Part shown: positions 29,060 through 37,645 of the stretch, in pieces
Layout: every line of letters begins with the position of its first letter
Position numbering within the stretch: the stretch's first letter is position 1
Source of the DNA: Acidobacteriota bacterium
GTDB lineage: Bacteria; Acidobacteriota; Blastocatellia; RBC074
Reading direction: 5' to 3'
DNA: 42,097 bases
NCBI GenBank assembly: GCA_022614735.1
Contig: JAKEHZ010000325.1
Coordinates: 1-42,097 of the forward strand
Made by a program: the position numbers and the translations under genes
The notes under the pieces: generated by a model
Told to the model about the DNA's origin: nothing
The model's database searches: none
The model's input: only the letters and a program-made list of their open reading frames with translations

Positions 29060-31474
29060 TTACTCATACCGTAATGCCACCAGTGGATCCACTCTAGTCG
29101 CCTTACGCGCCGGGACATAACACGCCAGCAATGCAACGACAGCAAGCAGCAATGAGATCGTGGCAAATGTCGAGAGATCGCTCGGGCTCACGCCAAACAG
29201 CAAACCCGACATCAAACGCGTTACCGCAAACGCGCCCGCAATGCCAATTGCAATGCCTGCCAATACCAGCGCCATTCCCTGACTGACGATCATCTTTAGA
29301 ACATCTCGCGCTTGTGCTCCCAGAGCCATCCGGATCCCGATCTCGTGTGTGCGTTGTGTCACCGAATAGGAGATCACACCGTAGATTCCTACTGACGCCA
29401 GCACCAGAGCCACTAAGGCAAAAGTCCCCAAAAGCAGAAGATTCAATCGCCGCCCGGAAACTGATTCGGAGATGAGGTCGGTCATCCTGTGAATGTTATA
29501 GATGGGTTGATCGCGATCTATGGATTGAATTTGACTGCGCACCGCAGCGACAAATCGCAATGGGTCGGATGCAGTTCGAACCAGCAATCCAGTGCGAGCT
29601 AGCGGCAGCTGCAGATAAGACACATAAACGTGAGGTGCAGATTCGGCATCGAGACCGGACTGCTTCACATTACCGGCAACCCCAATAATGGTCATCCACT
29701 CATCGCCACCACCACTTATACGCCTGCCAATCGGGTTTTCGTTAGGCCAATAACGATCTGCAAAAGCCTGGTTGATCATGGCGACGCGCGTGGAATCTTC
29801 GCCGTCACTTTCTGTAAAACCGCGTCCCTGCAAAATAGGGATGCCTATCATTTGTAAATAATCAGGGCTAATAACTCGATAATCGGCTAAAGGGGTATTC
29901 GCCATACTCTCCGGTTTAGGCCTGCCTTCGATTCTGAAAACATTAACACCGCGTCTTCCTGAAAATGGCGGGTGATTGACAACCGCGGCAGCTTTCACTC
30001 CCGGTAAGGCCGAGATTTTTTCCAGCGCCTGTTGGTAAAAAGATGATCGCCTGGGTTGTTCAGAGTACTTGGATTCAGGCAGAGTGATTTCAAGGCTGAG
30101 CAGATTTTGCGGGTCAAAGCCTGGATCAACCTGCTGCAATCGCCAAAAGCTTTTGATCAGCAGCCCGGCGCCGATGAGCAAGATGAGCGAAAGCGCAACC
30201 TCGACGATTACCAACGCATTGCGCAAACGATGACGACCTGCACCTTTTACACCACGCCCACCGTCTTTGAGCGATTCATTTAAATCGGGCTGCGAGGCTT
30301 GCATCGCCGGCGCAAGCCCGAAGACAACACCAGTAATCAGAGTTAGCAGAAGAGTGAAACCGAGCACACGGCCATCAATAGCGATCTGATCCGCTCGCGG
30401 AATCTGCATTGCTCCCAGCACGCTAATCGCGTCGCCGATCCATACCGCAAGCAATAACCCGAGCCCACCGCCAAACAAAGACAGCAAAAAACTTTCGGTG
30501 AGCAATTGCCGGACAATCCGCCCCCGTTTTGCGCCGAGCGAGAGGCGAATCGCAAACTCCTTCTGCCGTGATGCAGCTGATGCGAGCAGGAGATTGGCGA
30601 TATTCGCGCAGGCAATAAGCAATACGAACCCGACGGCTCCTGCCAATACCGTCAACGATTGTTTCAATCGACGGCCGGCTGCAGATTGCAGAAGAACAGG
30701 GTTCACTCCCCCGCCACCGCGAATCTGCGATGATTCCTGTTCATTCAGGCGCGCGATGTTCTCAAGTTCGGCTCTGGCCTGTTCAAAGGTCACATCTGAT
30801 TTGATTCGCCCGATTGTCAATAGATTGTGAGAGTTTCGATTTTTTTCGGTTTCGAGTGACCGCGGAACATAGATCTCGCTCTGCGAGGGAGAGAGATCAG
30901 CGAGACGCGGTGGGAATTGAAACTCTCGCGGCATCACTCCTACGACTGTGTAATCTCTGCCGTTAAGCGACACGCTACGCCCAATGATATCGGCAACTCT
31001 GCCGAATCGGTTTTGCCAGAGGTTGTAACTCATTACTGCGACACGAACATTTGTTCGGTCTTCCTCTTCCGTAAATGTGCGGCCAAGCACCGGCGAGAGG
31101 CCGAGAGTCGAAAAAAGATTTGCAGTCACGGCATAGGCCTCGAGTCGCACAGGCTCGTCGTCGCCGGTCAGGTTGAAGTTCATACGCTCGCCGGCAGCTA
31201 TCTGCTCGAAAGCACGGCTGCGAGTTTTGTAAGCGAAGAAACCATCAGGGGAGAGTTCGACCTGATCGACTCTTATCAGCTTCTCCCAGATTACCACCAG
31301 TTTGTCGGCATCTTTGTAAGGCAAGGGCTTGAGAAAGACTGCATTGATCACACTGAATATTGCTGTATTTGCGCCAATGCCCATCGCGAGTGTAAAGATA
31401 GCCACGATCGTGAAGGCAGGCTTCTTTAGAATGGTGCGTATCCCATACTTCAAGTCTTGCCAGAGGGTTTCCAT
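29060..31474 (-). CDS. ADOP-family permease, paralogue 5
   Basis: This permease has 804 residues from the ATG at 31474, which has GGAGGAAT in front and gives the family N-terminus METLWQDLKYGIRTILKKPA. The open frame continues to 31495 but without support. The first FtsX half reads KEFAIRLSLGAKRGRIVRQ and the second HEIGIRMALGAQARDVLKM. The end is ATRVDPLVALRYE, a conservative variant. Unlike most paralogues it lacks the LVPLQE-type motif before the central helices and has VLLQSAAGRRLKQSL instead. It is preceded by the YceI gene on the same strand, with 85 nt between them. Confidence 0.92.
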   Translation of the reverse strand: METLWQDLKYGIRTILKKPAFTIVAIFTLAMGIGANTAIFSVINAVFLKPLPYKDADKLVVIWEKLIRVDQVELSPDGFFAYKTRSRAFEQIAAGERMNFNLTGDDEPVRLEAYAVTANLFSTLGLSPVLGRTFTEEEDRTNVRVAVMSYNLWQNRFGRVADIIGRSVSLNGRDYTVVGVMPREFQFPPRLADLSPSQSEIYVPRSLETEKNRNSHNLLTIGRIKSDVTFEQARAELENIARLNEQESSQIRGGGGVNPVLLQSAAGRRLKQSLTVLAGAVGFVLLIACANIANLLLASAASRQKEFAIRLSLGAKRGRIVRQLLTESFLLSLFGGGLGLLLAVWIGDAISVLGAMQIPRADQIAIDGRVLGFTLLLTLITGVVFGLAPAMQASQPDLNESLKDGGRGVKGAGRHRLRNALVIVEVALSLILLIGAGLLIKSFWRLQQVDPGFDPQNLLSLEITLPESKYSEQPRRSSFYQQALEKISALPGVKAAAVVNHPPFSGRRGVNVFRIEGRPKPESMANTPLADYRVISPDYLQMIGIPILQGRGFTESDGEDSTRVAMINQAFADRYWPNENPIGRRISGGGDEWMTIIGVAGNVKQSGLDAESAPHVYVSYLQLPLARTGLLVRTASDPLRFVAAVRSQIQSIDRDQPIYNIHRMTDLISESVSGRRLNLLLLGTFALVALVLASVGIYGVISYSVTQRTHEIGIRMALGAQARDVLKMIVSQGMALVLAGIAIGIAGAFAVTRLMSGLLFGVSPSDLSTFATISLLLAVVALLACYVPARKATRVDPLVALRYE

Positions 31475-31493
31475 CAATTCCTCCGTTGAATCC

Positions 31494-31560
31494 AAAAACA
31501 GTTTTCAGTTTTCAGTTTTCAGTTTTCAGTAGTAATTCGCTCCAACTGAAAACTGTTTTT
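31494..31560. repeat. CAGTTTT-heptamer hairpin after the YceI gene
   Basis: Left AAAAACAGTTTTCAGT (31494-31509) is complementary to 31545-31560 over 16 nt. The left side continues with further CAGTTTT heptamers to about 31530, while the right side has only one full copy. It directly abuts the YceI stop codon. The period is again 7 nt, although the sequence is unrelated to GCGGATT. Confidence 0.88.
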
Positions 31561-32099
31561 CATTGTTTCAATGCTTGTGCCTGGATCGTGACTTTCAAAA
31601 TCCGTCCAATTATCCCAGGACCATAACTCACCCCAAAATCAAACCTGTTGATCTTTGTCTGAGCGATGTAGTAGTTCACCTCATCTCCCTGAGGTGAACG
31701 GCTGTGATCAGTCTCCTCGACATCAAGCACCACTTCTCTGCTTCGCCCTTTGATTGTCAGATTACCAGTAACCCGCAGTGTGTCTCTATCTCTTCCTTTT
31801 TCCACCTTCGTGCTTTGGAAGCGAATGTCCGGGTATTTCTTCACATCGAGGAAGTCAGCTGTCCGCAAATGATCATCTCGCCTTTTTATGCCAGTATTGA
31901 TGCTGGCCGCCTTGATTGTGACTTCGACAGATGAACCATGCAGGTCACTTTCGTCGAATATAATTCTTCCTGTGAACTCAGGGAACCTTCCCTTCACGGT
32001 GAAGAAGAAGAGATTTCCCACACTGAATTCAACGGTTGTGTACTTGGGCTCAATGAACCAAATAGTTTTTGTGCGATCGTCCACTTTTCGTGCTTCCAT
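31560..32099 (-). CDS. YceI-family protein
   Basis: This 179-residue YceI-like protein belongs to a lipocalin-like family that binds polyisoprenoid chains. The pattern is clear: IWFIEPKYTTVEFSVGNLFF at the N-terminus, GRFPEFTGRIIFDESDL, ASINTGIKRRDDHLRTADFL, YPDIRFQSTKVEKG, and VTGNLTIKGRSREVVLDVE. There is no signal peptide with this start, so it may be cytoplasmic. The ATG at 32099 has a GAGGAG sequence 9 nt upstream. The frame is open upstream to 32207 only because the heptamer hairpin has no stops in that frame. Many YceI proteins relate to isoprenoid quinones, but any link to the flanking permeases is speculative. Confidence 0.92.
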   Translation of the reverse strand: MEARKVDDRTKTIWFIEPKYTTVEFSVGNLFFFTVKGRFPEFTGRIIFDESDLHGSSVEVTIKAASINTGIKRRDDHLRTADFLDVKKYPDIRFQSTKVEKGRDRDTLRVTGNLTIKGRSREVVLDVEETDHSRSPQGDEVNYYIAQTKINRFDFGVSYGPGIIGRILKVTIQAQALKQ

Positions 32100-32120
32100 T
32101 ATATTTCTCCTCACTTGATT

Positions 32121-32212
32121 GCGGATTGCGGATTGCGGATTGCGGATTGCGGATTGCGGATTGAAATGGCCTATACCGCAATTAAATCCGCAATCCGCAA
32201 TCCGCAATCCGC
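32121..32212. repeat. GCGGATT-heptamer hairpin after ADOP 6
   Basis: Six uninterrupted GCGGATT units (32121-32162) face four AATCCGC units (32185-32212) across a 22-nt spacer. This is the largest heptamer count in the window. It lies 7 nt beyond the ADOP 6 stop. Confidence 0.97.
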
Positions 32213-32219
32213 AATCGAA

Positions 32220-34658
32220 TTACTCATACCTTAGCGCGACCATCGGATCTACTTTCATAGCCCTGCGCGCAGGGATGCAGCAAGCCAGCAGAGAGACTAC
32301 TGTGAGCAGCAATGCAATCGCTGCAAATGTCCTGAAATCGGTTGCGCTGATGTCATAAAGCAGACTGGACATTAAGCGCATCAATGCAAAAGAAGCTGCC
32401 AGACCAATCGCGACGCCGAGCAGAGCCAGGCTCATTCCCTTTTTGATCACCAGCCTGAGAATGTCCCTCGTTTGCGCGCCCAGGGCGATCCTCACGCCGA
32501 TTTCGGCTGTCTGCTGAACGACGAAGTAGGACAACACGCCGTAGATTCCCAGCGAGGCAAGCAGCAAGGCCAGCCCTGCAAAGGCACTCAACAGCGTCAT
32601 TCCCATACGTCGCGCCATGGTCTCCTCATCGAGTAACTGAACCATCGTGTCGACGCAGCAAATTGGCTGTTCGGGATCAACGGCCAAAACCTCGCGCCGC
32701 ACCGCAGACACTATGCTGTTTGGATCAACCGTTGTGCGAATTGCCATATCGCGCGGGGTGAACCAGGGATTAGTCGCGACTTGCCGGTAGGGGAGATACA
32801 TCTCGGCCTTGACGGGAACATCAAGACCCATTTGCCGGTGATCTATGACAATGCCGACAATCATCATCCAGGGCGTATCTGAATCGGGATCGCCGATTTT
32901 GAAACGCTTTCCCAATGCATCTCCCTGCGGCCAATACTGTCTGGCCATCGCTTCGTTAATGATTGCTACGGGCATTGTTTGTAAGGTATCGCTCTCGTTG
33001 AAATATCGTCCCTGCTTCAAGGGAATGCCCATCGTTTTGAGGTAACCTGCACTGATCTGCCTGTGATTGGCATCGAATGAATGCCCCATGGCTATCATTT
33101 CCTGGACAGAGCGACCTTCGATCACAAAACCGCTCGTGCCTCCTTTCCACGACAGTGGTACAGAGGTGGTGTAATCCGCGGATACGACCCCAGGCAGACT
33201 CCTCACTCGTTCAAGCACCTGATCGTAAAACGCTATGCGTTTGGCGTGCTCTCTATACTTTTTCATCGGCAAGGCTGTCCGCAGGGTCAGCAGAGTATCC
33301 GGTTGAAAGACCGAGTACTGATTCCGTAGTTTGTAGAAAGTCTGAATCAGCAACCCCGCGCCAACCAGCAGCACAAGTGCCAGCGCAATCTCTGTCACAA
33401 CTAATACGCCACGCAACCAGCGATTACCTGTGCCTAACCCTGTGCGACTGCCTGCCTGTTTCAAAGCTTCATTCAGATCAATTTTCGAAGCCTGCAGCGC
33501 GGGCGCCAAACCAAATACCACCCCGGTGAGCAACGAGATCAACAACGTATAGCCCAGAACGCTGAGATCGATCTTCAGACTGGTCGACAGCCTCATAGCT
33601 TCCGGGATCATTTGCTTCAGGAAACCGAAGCTCCACACAGCGAACAGCAAGCCGGTCATTGACCCGACGATCGAAAGCAGAATGCTCTCGGTCAGCAACT
33701 GTCGCACGATGCGCATGCGGCTTGCGCCAAGCGCGCTGCGAACGGCTATCTCTTTGGAACGATTTGCCGCCCGAGAGAGCAAGAGGTTGGCGATATTTGC
33801 GCAGGCAATGAGCAACACGAATCCTACGGCTATCAGCAGGACGATCAATGGACGCCGCACTTCCCCCGCCAATTGTTCACGCAACGGCATCACATATGCG
33901 CTGATCCTTGCGGCACTGGGATAATCGCGTGCAATCCGTTGTTGAATCGTTTGAATGTCCGTGTTGGCCTGTTCGAGCGTCACTCCCGGCTTCATTCGCG
34001 CGATAACTGTCAGATAATGTGAACCTCGTTCGGCCAACTCTTCCTGAGTGAATGCTATCGGAACCCAGAGGCCCATGGAGCTTTCCAGAAACTGAAACCC
34101 CGCAGGCATTACGCCAATAACATTGTATTTCTCGTTGTCGAGCAGGATGTCTTTTCCAATGATGTCTCGCTCGCTGCCAAAACGATCCTGCCACAGTCTA
34201 TGGCTGATCACCGCGACCCTGTGTGAGCCCTGCTTGTCTTCTTCAGGGAGAAAAGTGCGTCCCAGCAGAGGTTTAATTCCAAGCAGCGTAAAGAAATTTG
34301 CAGTTACGCCGTAAGCATGGACCTTCTCCGGCTCACCACCACTGGTCAGATTGAATCCGCGCCACGCGAGCGCCGCAAATTCTCCAATGACCTTACTCTG
34401 TGCCTTCCAATCAGCATAGTTCGCCGGCGCCGGAGTATTGCGCGGGAAGCCTGCGAATGAGGCATCCTCCCAGACCATCACCAGACGATCAGGTTCGTAA
34501 AATGACAGCGGCTTCAACAAAATTGCGTTCACCAAACTGAAGATCGCCGTATTTGCGCCAATACCCAGAGCAAGCGAAAGCACGGCCACTATCGTGAAAC
34601 CACGATTTTTCAGTAGCTCCCGCAATCCATAACGCAGGTCTTGTATCAATGTGTTCAT
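32220..34658 (-). CDS. ADOP-family permease, paralogue 6
   Basis: This permease has 812 residues from the ATG at 34658, which has GGGGGAT upstream and gives MNTLIQDLRYGLRELLKNRG. The frame continues to 34778 through the upstream hairpin, giving 40 spurious repeat residues that should not be annotated. The first FtsX half has KEIAVRSALGASRMRIVRQ. The second has the unusual VQQTAEIGVRIALGAQTRD, where most paralogues have QRT[HQ]EIG. The second periplasmic domain contains a CCVDTMVQLLDEETMARR segment with adjacent cysteines. It ends AMKVDPMVALRYE. It lies between two heptamer hairpins. Confidence 0.92.
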   Translation of the reverse strand: MNTLIQDLRYGLRELLKNRGFTIVAVLSLALGIGANTAIFSLVNAILLKPLSFYEPDRLVMVWEDASFAGFPRNTPAPANYADWKAQSKVIGEFAALAWRGFNLTSGGEPEKVHAYGVTANFFTLLGIKPLLGRTFLPEEDKQGSHRVAVISHRLWQDRFGSERDIIGKDILLDNEKYNVIGVMPAGFQFLESSMGLWVPIAFTQEELAERGSHYLTVIARMKPGVTLEQANTDIQTIQQRIARDYPSAARISAYVMPLREQLAGEVRRPLIVLLIAVGFVLLIACANIANLLLSRAANRSKEIAVRSALGASRMRIVRQLLTESILLSIVGSMTGLLFAVWSFGFLKQMIPEAMRLSTSLKIDLSVLGYTLLISLLTGVVFGLAPALQASKIDLNEALKQAGSRTGLGTGNRWLRGVLVVTEIALALVLLVGAGLLIQTFYKLRNQYSVFQPDTLLTLRTALPMKKYREHAKRIAFYDQVLERVRSLPGVVSADYTTSVPLSWKGGTSGFVIEGRSVQEMIAMGHSFDANHRQISAGYLKTMGIPLKQGRYFNESDTLQTMPVAIINEAMARQYWPQGDALGKRFKIGDPDSDTPWMMIVGIVIDHRQMGLDVPVKAEMYLPYRQVATNPWFTPRDMAIRTTVDPNSIVSAVRREVLAVDPEQPICCVDTMVQLLDEETMARRMGMTLLSAFAGLALLLASLGIYGVLSYFVVQQTAEIGVRIALGAQTRDILRLVIKKGMSLALLGVAIGLAASFALMRLMSSLLYDISATDFRTFAAIALLLTVVSLLACCIPARRAMKVDPMVALRYE

Positions 34659-34668
34659 GATCCCCCTT

Positions 34669-34782
34669 TTGATTGCGGATTGCGGATTGCGGATTGCGGA
34701 TTTTGTGGATTGAGATTTCTCGGTTTCTCCGTGGGCTACGATTGAGAAAATCCGCAATCCGCAATCCGCAATCCGCAATCAA
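34669..34782. repeat. 36-bp perfect GCGGATT-heptamer hairpin between ADOP 7 and ADOP 6
   Basis: Arms 34669-34704 and 34747-34782 are exact complements over 36 nt with a 42-nt loop, and each has four heptamer units. It ends 1 nt from the ADOP 7 stop. The loop contains a TTTCTCGGTTTCTCCGTGG stretch similar in composition to the loop of the 19457-19622 hairpin. Confidence 0.97.
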
Positions 34783-34783
34783 A

Positions 34784-37294
34784 TCACCCATACCTCAGAG
34801 CGACCATAGGATCTACCTTTGTCGCTCGTCGCGCCGGTAGATAACACGCACACAAAGCAACTACTGCAAGTACCGCCGGGATTCCTGCAAATGTTACTGC
34901 GTCAGTCGCGCTGATACCGTAAAGGAAACCTGCCAGTAGATGTGTTACTGCCAACGCAGCAATCAATCCCAGGATGACGCCGATTGAGACAAGCAACATC
35001 CCTTCCTTTAGCACTAAAAACAACACGTCCCTCTTTTGCGCGCCAAGCGCCATACGCACACCAATCTCGCGCGTCCGCTGCGAAATTGAATAGGACATCA
35101 CGCCGTACAAACCAACCCCTGCGAGCAATAGCGCCAGCAACCCGAAGACAACAATTAAAACCGCTCCCATCCGCGCCGGATAGAGCGAGCTGTCGAGCAA
35201 TGTGGTGAGTGATTGTAGATCGCTCAGCGGTAGATTCTTTTCCAGCGAATTCACTTCGCGTCGCACCCCTCCGGCTACACTGAGCGGATCGCCCACGGCA
35301 CGCACGAACAAAGTCATTCCGGTCTCGTGGTTTTGTGCGAGAGGTTGATAAATGAAAGGTGTCGGCTCTTCACTGATAGCACGATATTTGCTATCGCGCA
35401 CAATTCCGATGATCTCACGCCAGGGGCTTTGCGATCCTCCTAACCGCAAGCGCTTACCGAGGGGGTCTTGATTGATGAAGTGGCGCCGGGCGAAAGCTTC
35501 ATTGATGATCACCACGCCAGGCGTTCCTTCGTCATCTTGCGCATTGAAATCGCGACCACGGATCATCGCGATGCCCATCGTTTGAAAATATTTCAGACCG
35601 ACGACATTGGTGGCGACCGTTCGCAGATTGTCATCACCGCTGACACCAGTCCCCTCACTTCTAACACCCCTTTCCGGCCCGGTTTGGCCTTCGAGGACGA
35701 AGTTGGTTACCCGGCCTCCACCGCTGATCGGCACGACACGCGCCAGGCTGGCTGATTGGACGCCAGGCAAGCTCTCGATTCGTTCTACCACTTGCCGGTA
35801 AAACTCGCGGCCTTGTGGCCTGGTGTAGCGCAAAAGATTGATATTGAGCGATGCCGCCAGAATCTTGCCGGCATCAAACCCAGGATCGATGCCCTGCATC
35901 TGACGCAAGCTGCGCAGGAAGAGTCCTGCCCCGATCAGTAACAGTAACGACAGTGCGACCTGAGCGACGACGAGCATATTTCTCAGATTGAAACGGCGCC
36001 GGCCTTGAACAGCCGATTGAGATTCGTCTTTCAGAGCCGGCACCATGTCTGGCCGCGAAGTCTGCAGCGCCGGAGCAAGTCCAAAAATAATTCCGGTCAA
36101 GAGAGACAACCCGAGCGTGAAGAGAAGAACGCGGCTATCAAGGCTGAAATCCAGATTAAACGAGAAAATGCCGGTAGGTGGCGGTGTGGCCTTCAACAAC
36201 TCAACAGTCCATACCCCAAGAAGTAATCCGGCCATCCCTCCCAGCAATGCCAACAGCAAGCTCTCAGTCAACAATTGACGAACGAGACGCGCGCGACTTG
36301 CGCCCAGCGCCAAACGCACAGCAATCTCTCTCCGTCTCGCCGAAGCTCGCGCAAGCAGCAGATTGGCTACGTTGGCGCAGGCGATGAGCAAGACCACTCC
36401 AACGACGGCCATCAATAACGCGGCGGCGGAGAGCAAAGGCCGATAGCCGCGAGGATCGATCTTGCTGACGGGAAATAGTGTGGCGGTTCTCTCGCGATTC
36501 TCGTTCGGATAGGTCTGCTCCAGCTGCGCCGCGAGTATTGAAAAACCGGCCTGAGCCTGATCGATGGTCATACCATCCTTCAGACGTCCGATCATCCTTA
36601 GCCAGCTCGGGCCGCGTCTTTGTAGCAGATCGGGATTCATCTCCCCTGAGAAACCTCCACGAGGTGGGCGGACAATAGCCTGCATCATCATCGGCACATA
36701 GATGTCATTTGTCTCTAAAATTTCCGCTCCCTCGAACCCGGCAGGCGTCACACCAATGACCGTGAAGCTGTGACCATTCAAGGCCAGCTGTTGTCCGACG
36801 ATCTCCGTCCTTGCGCCAAAACGCTGCTGCCACAAACGATGACTGATCACTACAACCGGATGCGCGTTTGGCACCTTGTCATCTTCCGGCGAGATAATTC
36901 GTCCCAACACAGCGCGCACGCCGAGCAAATCGAAGTAGTTTCCCGTAACAATCGAGCCACCTATCATATCCGGAGTGTCACTACTCCCCAGACTGACAGT
37001 GACGCCGCTGAAGGCAGCCAACCCATTGAAGGCCACGTTCCTGTCGCGGTAATCGACATAGTTAGGATAAGACACCACACTCCACGGGCTGTTACGCGTG
37101 CCGCCGAAAACGTAGACGAGCTGCTGCGGGTCAACCACCGGCAATTGACGAAGAAAAGCCGCATTGACGAGACTGAAGATGGCTGTGTTTGCCCCGATGC
37201 CCAGCGCGATCGAAAGCACTGCGATCAGGGTTATGCCTGGGCTCTTTAACAACATTCGCGTGGCATACCGTAAATCTTGAAGTACTTTCTGCAT
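34784..37294 (-). CDS. ADOP-family permease, paralogue 7 (divergent subtype)
   Basis: At 836 residues this is the longest of the set and the least like the others. The N-terminus is MQKVLQDLRYATRMLLKSPG, the first loop has FLRQLPVVDPQQLVYVFGG instead of LLRPLxYxD, and it ends LRYG. FtsX halves are REIAVRLALGASRARLVRQ and REIGVRMALGAQKRDVLFL. An extra piece, PERGVRSEGTGVSGDDN, lies in the second periplasmic domain at about 35632-35676. It is encoded by a G-rich purine run and looks inserted in frame. GGAG precedes the ATG. It is divergent from the small plus-strand gene at 37384, so 37295-37383 should hold a bidirectional promoter. Confidence 0.92.
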   Translation of the reverse strand: MQKVLQDLRYATRMLLKSPGITLIAVLSIALGIGANTAIFSLVNAAFLRQLPVVDPQQLVYVFGGTRNSPWSVVSYPNYVDYRDRNVAFNGLAAFSGVTVSLGSSDTPDMIGGSIVTGNYFDLLGVRAVLGRIISPEDDKVPNAHPVVVISHRLWQQRFGARTEIVGQQLALNGHSFTVIGVTPAGFEGAEILETNDIYVPMMMQAIVRPPRGGFSGEMNPDLLQRRGPSWLRMIGRLKDGMTIDQAQAGFSILAAQLEQTYPNENRERTATLFPVSKIDPRGYRPLLSAAALLMAVVGVVLLIACANVANLLLARASARRREIAVRLALGASRARLVRQLLTESLLLALLGGMAGLLLGVWTVELLKATPPPTGIFSFNLDFSLDSRVLLFTLGLSLLTGIIFGLAPALQTSRPDMVPALKDESQSAVQGRRRFNLRNMLVVAQVALSLLLLIGAGLFLRSLRQMQGIDPGFDAGKILAASLNINLLRYTRPQGREFYRQVVERIESLPGVQSASLARVVPISGGGRVTNFVLEGQTGPERGVRSEGTGVSGDDNLRTVATNVVGLKYFQTMGIAMIRGRDFNAQDDEGTPGVVIINEAFARRHFINQDPLGKRLRLGGSQSPWREIIGIVRDSKYRAISEEPTPFIYQPLAQNHETGMTLFVRAVGDPLSVAGGVRREVNSLEKNLPLSDLQSLTTLLDSSLYPARMGAVLIVVFGLLALLLAGVGLYGVMSYSISQRTREIGVRMALGAQKRDVLFLVLKEGMLLVSIGVILGLIAALAVTHLLAGFLYGISATDAVTFAGIPAVLAVVALCACYLPARRATKVDPMVALRYG

Positions 37295-37383
37295 AATTTC
37301 TCCAAGTTTTGACTCGAGCGTATGCGCTTGCTAGAATCCTTTTGGCCACCTCAACACCAATATTGGCTGTGGAGGAGTCTGTA

Positions 37384-37623
37384 ATGAATACATATATCAG
37401 CATCTCCATCTGGCAACTGCTTGCCCTGATCTTCACGTTGTGCGGATCTGTCATCGGCGGTCTGTCCTATCAGGCGCACATGATTGATAAACGTTTCGAG
37501 CAGTTCGAGAAACGCCTAGAGCTTGTCGAGAAGAATCTGAGTAATCGCATCGAGTCGTCCGAGAAAAAGATCAGCGCACGCTTTGATGACCTGAAACAAG
37601 AAGTCAGAGCTCAGCGCAAATAG
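37384..37623 (+). CDS. Small membrane-anchored coiled-coil protein
   Basis: This 79-residue protein has one N-terminal membrane helix (about residues 8-30, IWQLLALIFTLCGSVIGGLS). A charged coiled coil follows (IDKRFEQFEKRLELVEKNLS and on to DDLKQEVRAQRK) with heptad spacing. The start at 37384 is supported by GGAGGAG 6-7 nt upstream; the longer frame from 37309 lacks this. It is the only plus-strand gene inside the permease array. It faces the serine hydrolase gene tail to tail, 22 nt apart, and is divergent from ADOP 7. The function is unknown. Confidence 0.75.
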   Translation: MNTYISISIWQLLALIFTLCGSVIGGLSYQAHMIDKRFEQFEKRLELVEKNLSNRIESSEKKISARFDDLKQEVRAQRK

Positions 37624-37645
37624 AATGCGCGGTGTCACTTCTCCA

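Noticed and set aside
32121..32212. CRISPR array from the regular heptamer spacing
   Set aside because: Units are only 7 nt, contiguous and without spacers, and the second half is their reverse complement. No cas genes are present.
16313..34782. Ordinary rho-independent terminators
   Set aside because: Stems are far longer than usual, lack a following T-tract, and lie inside likely operons. Termination by another route is still possible.
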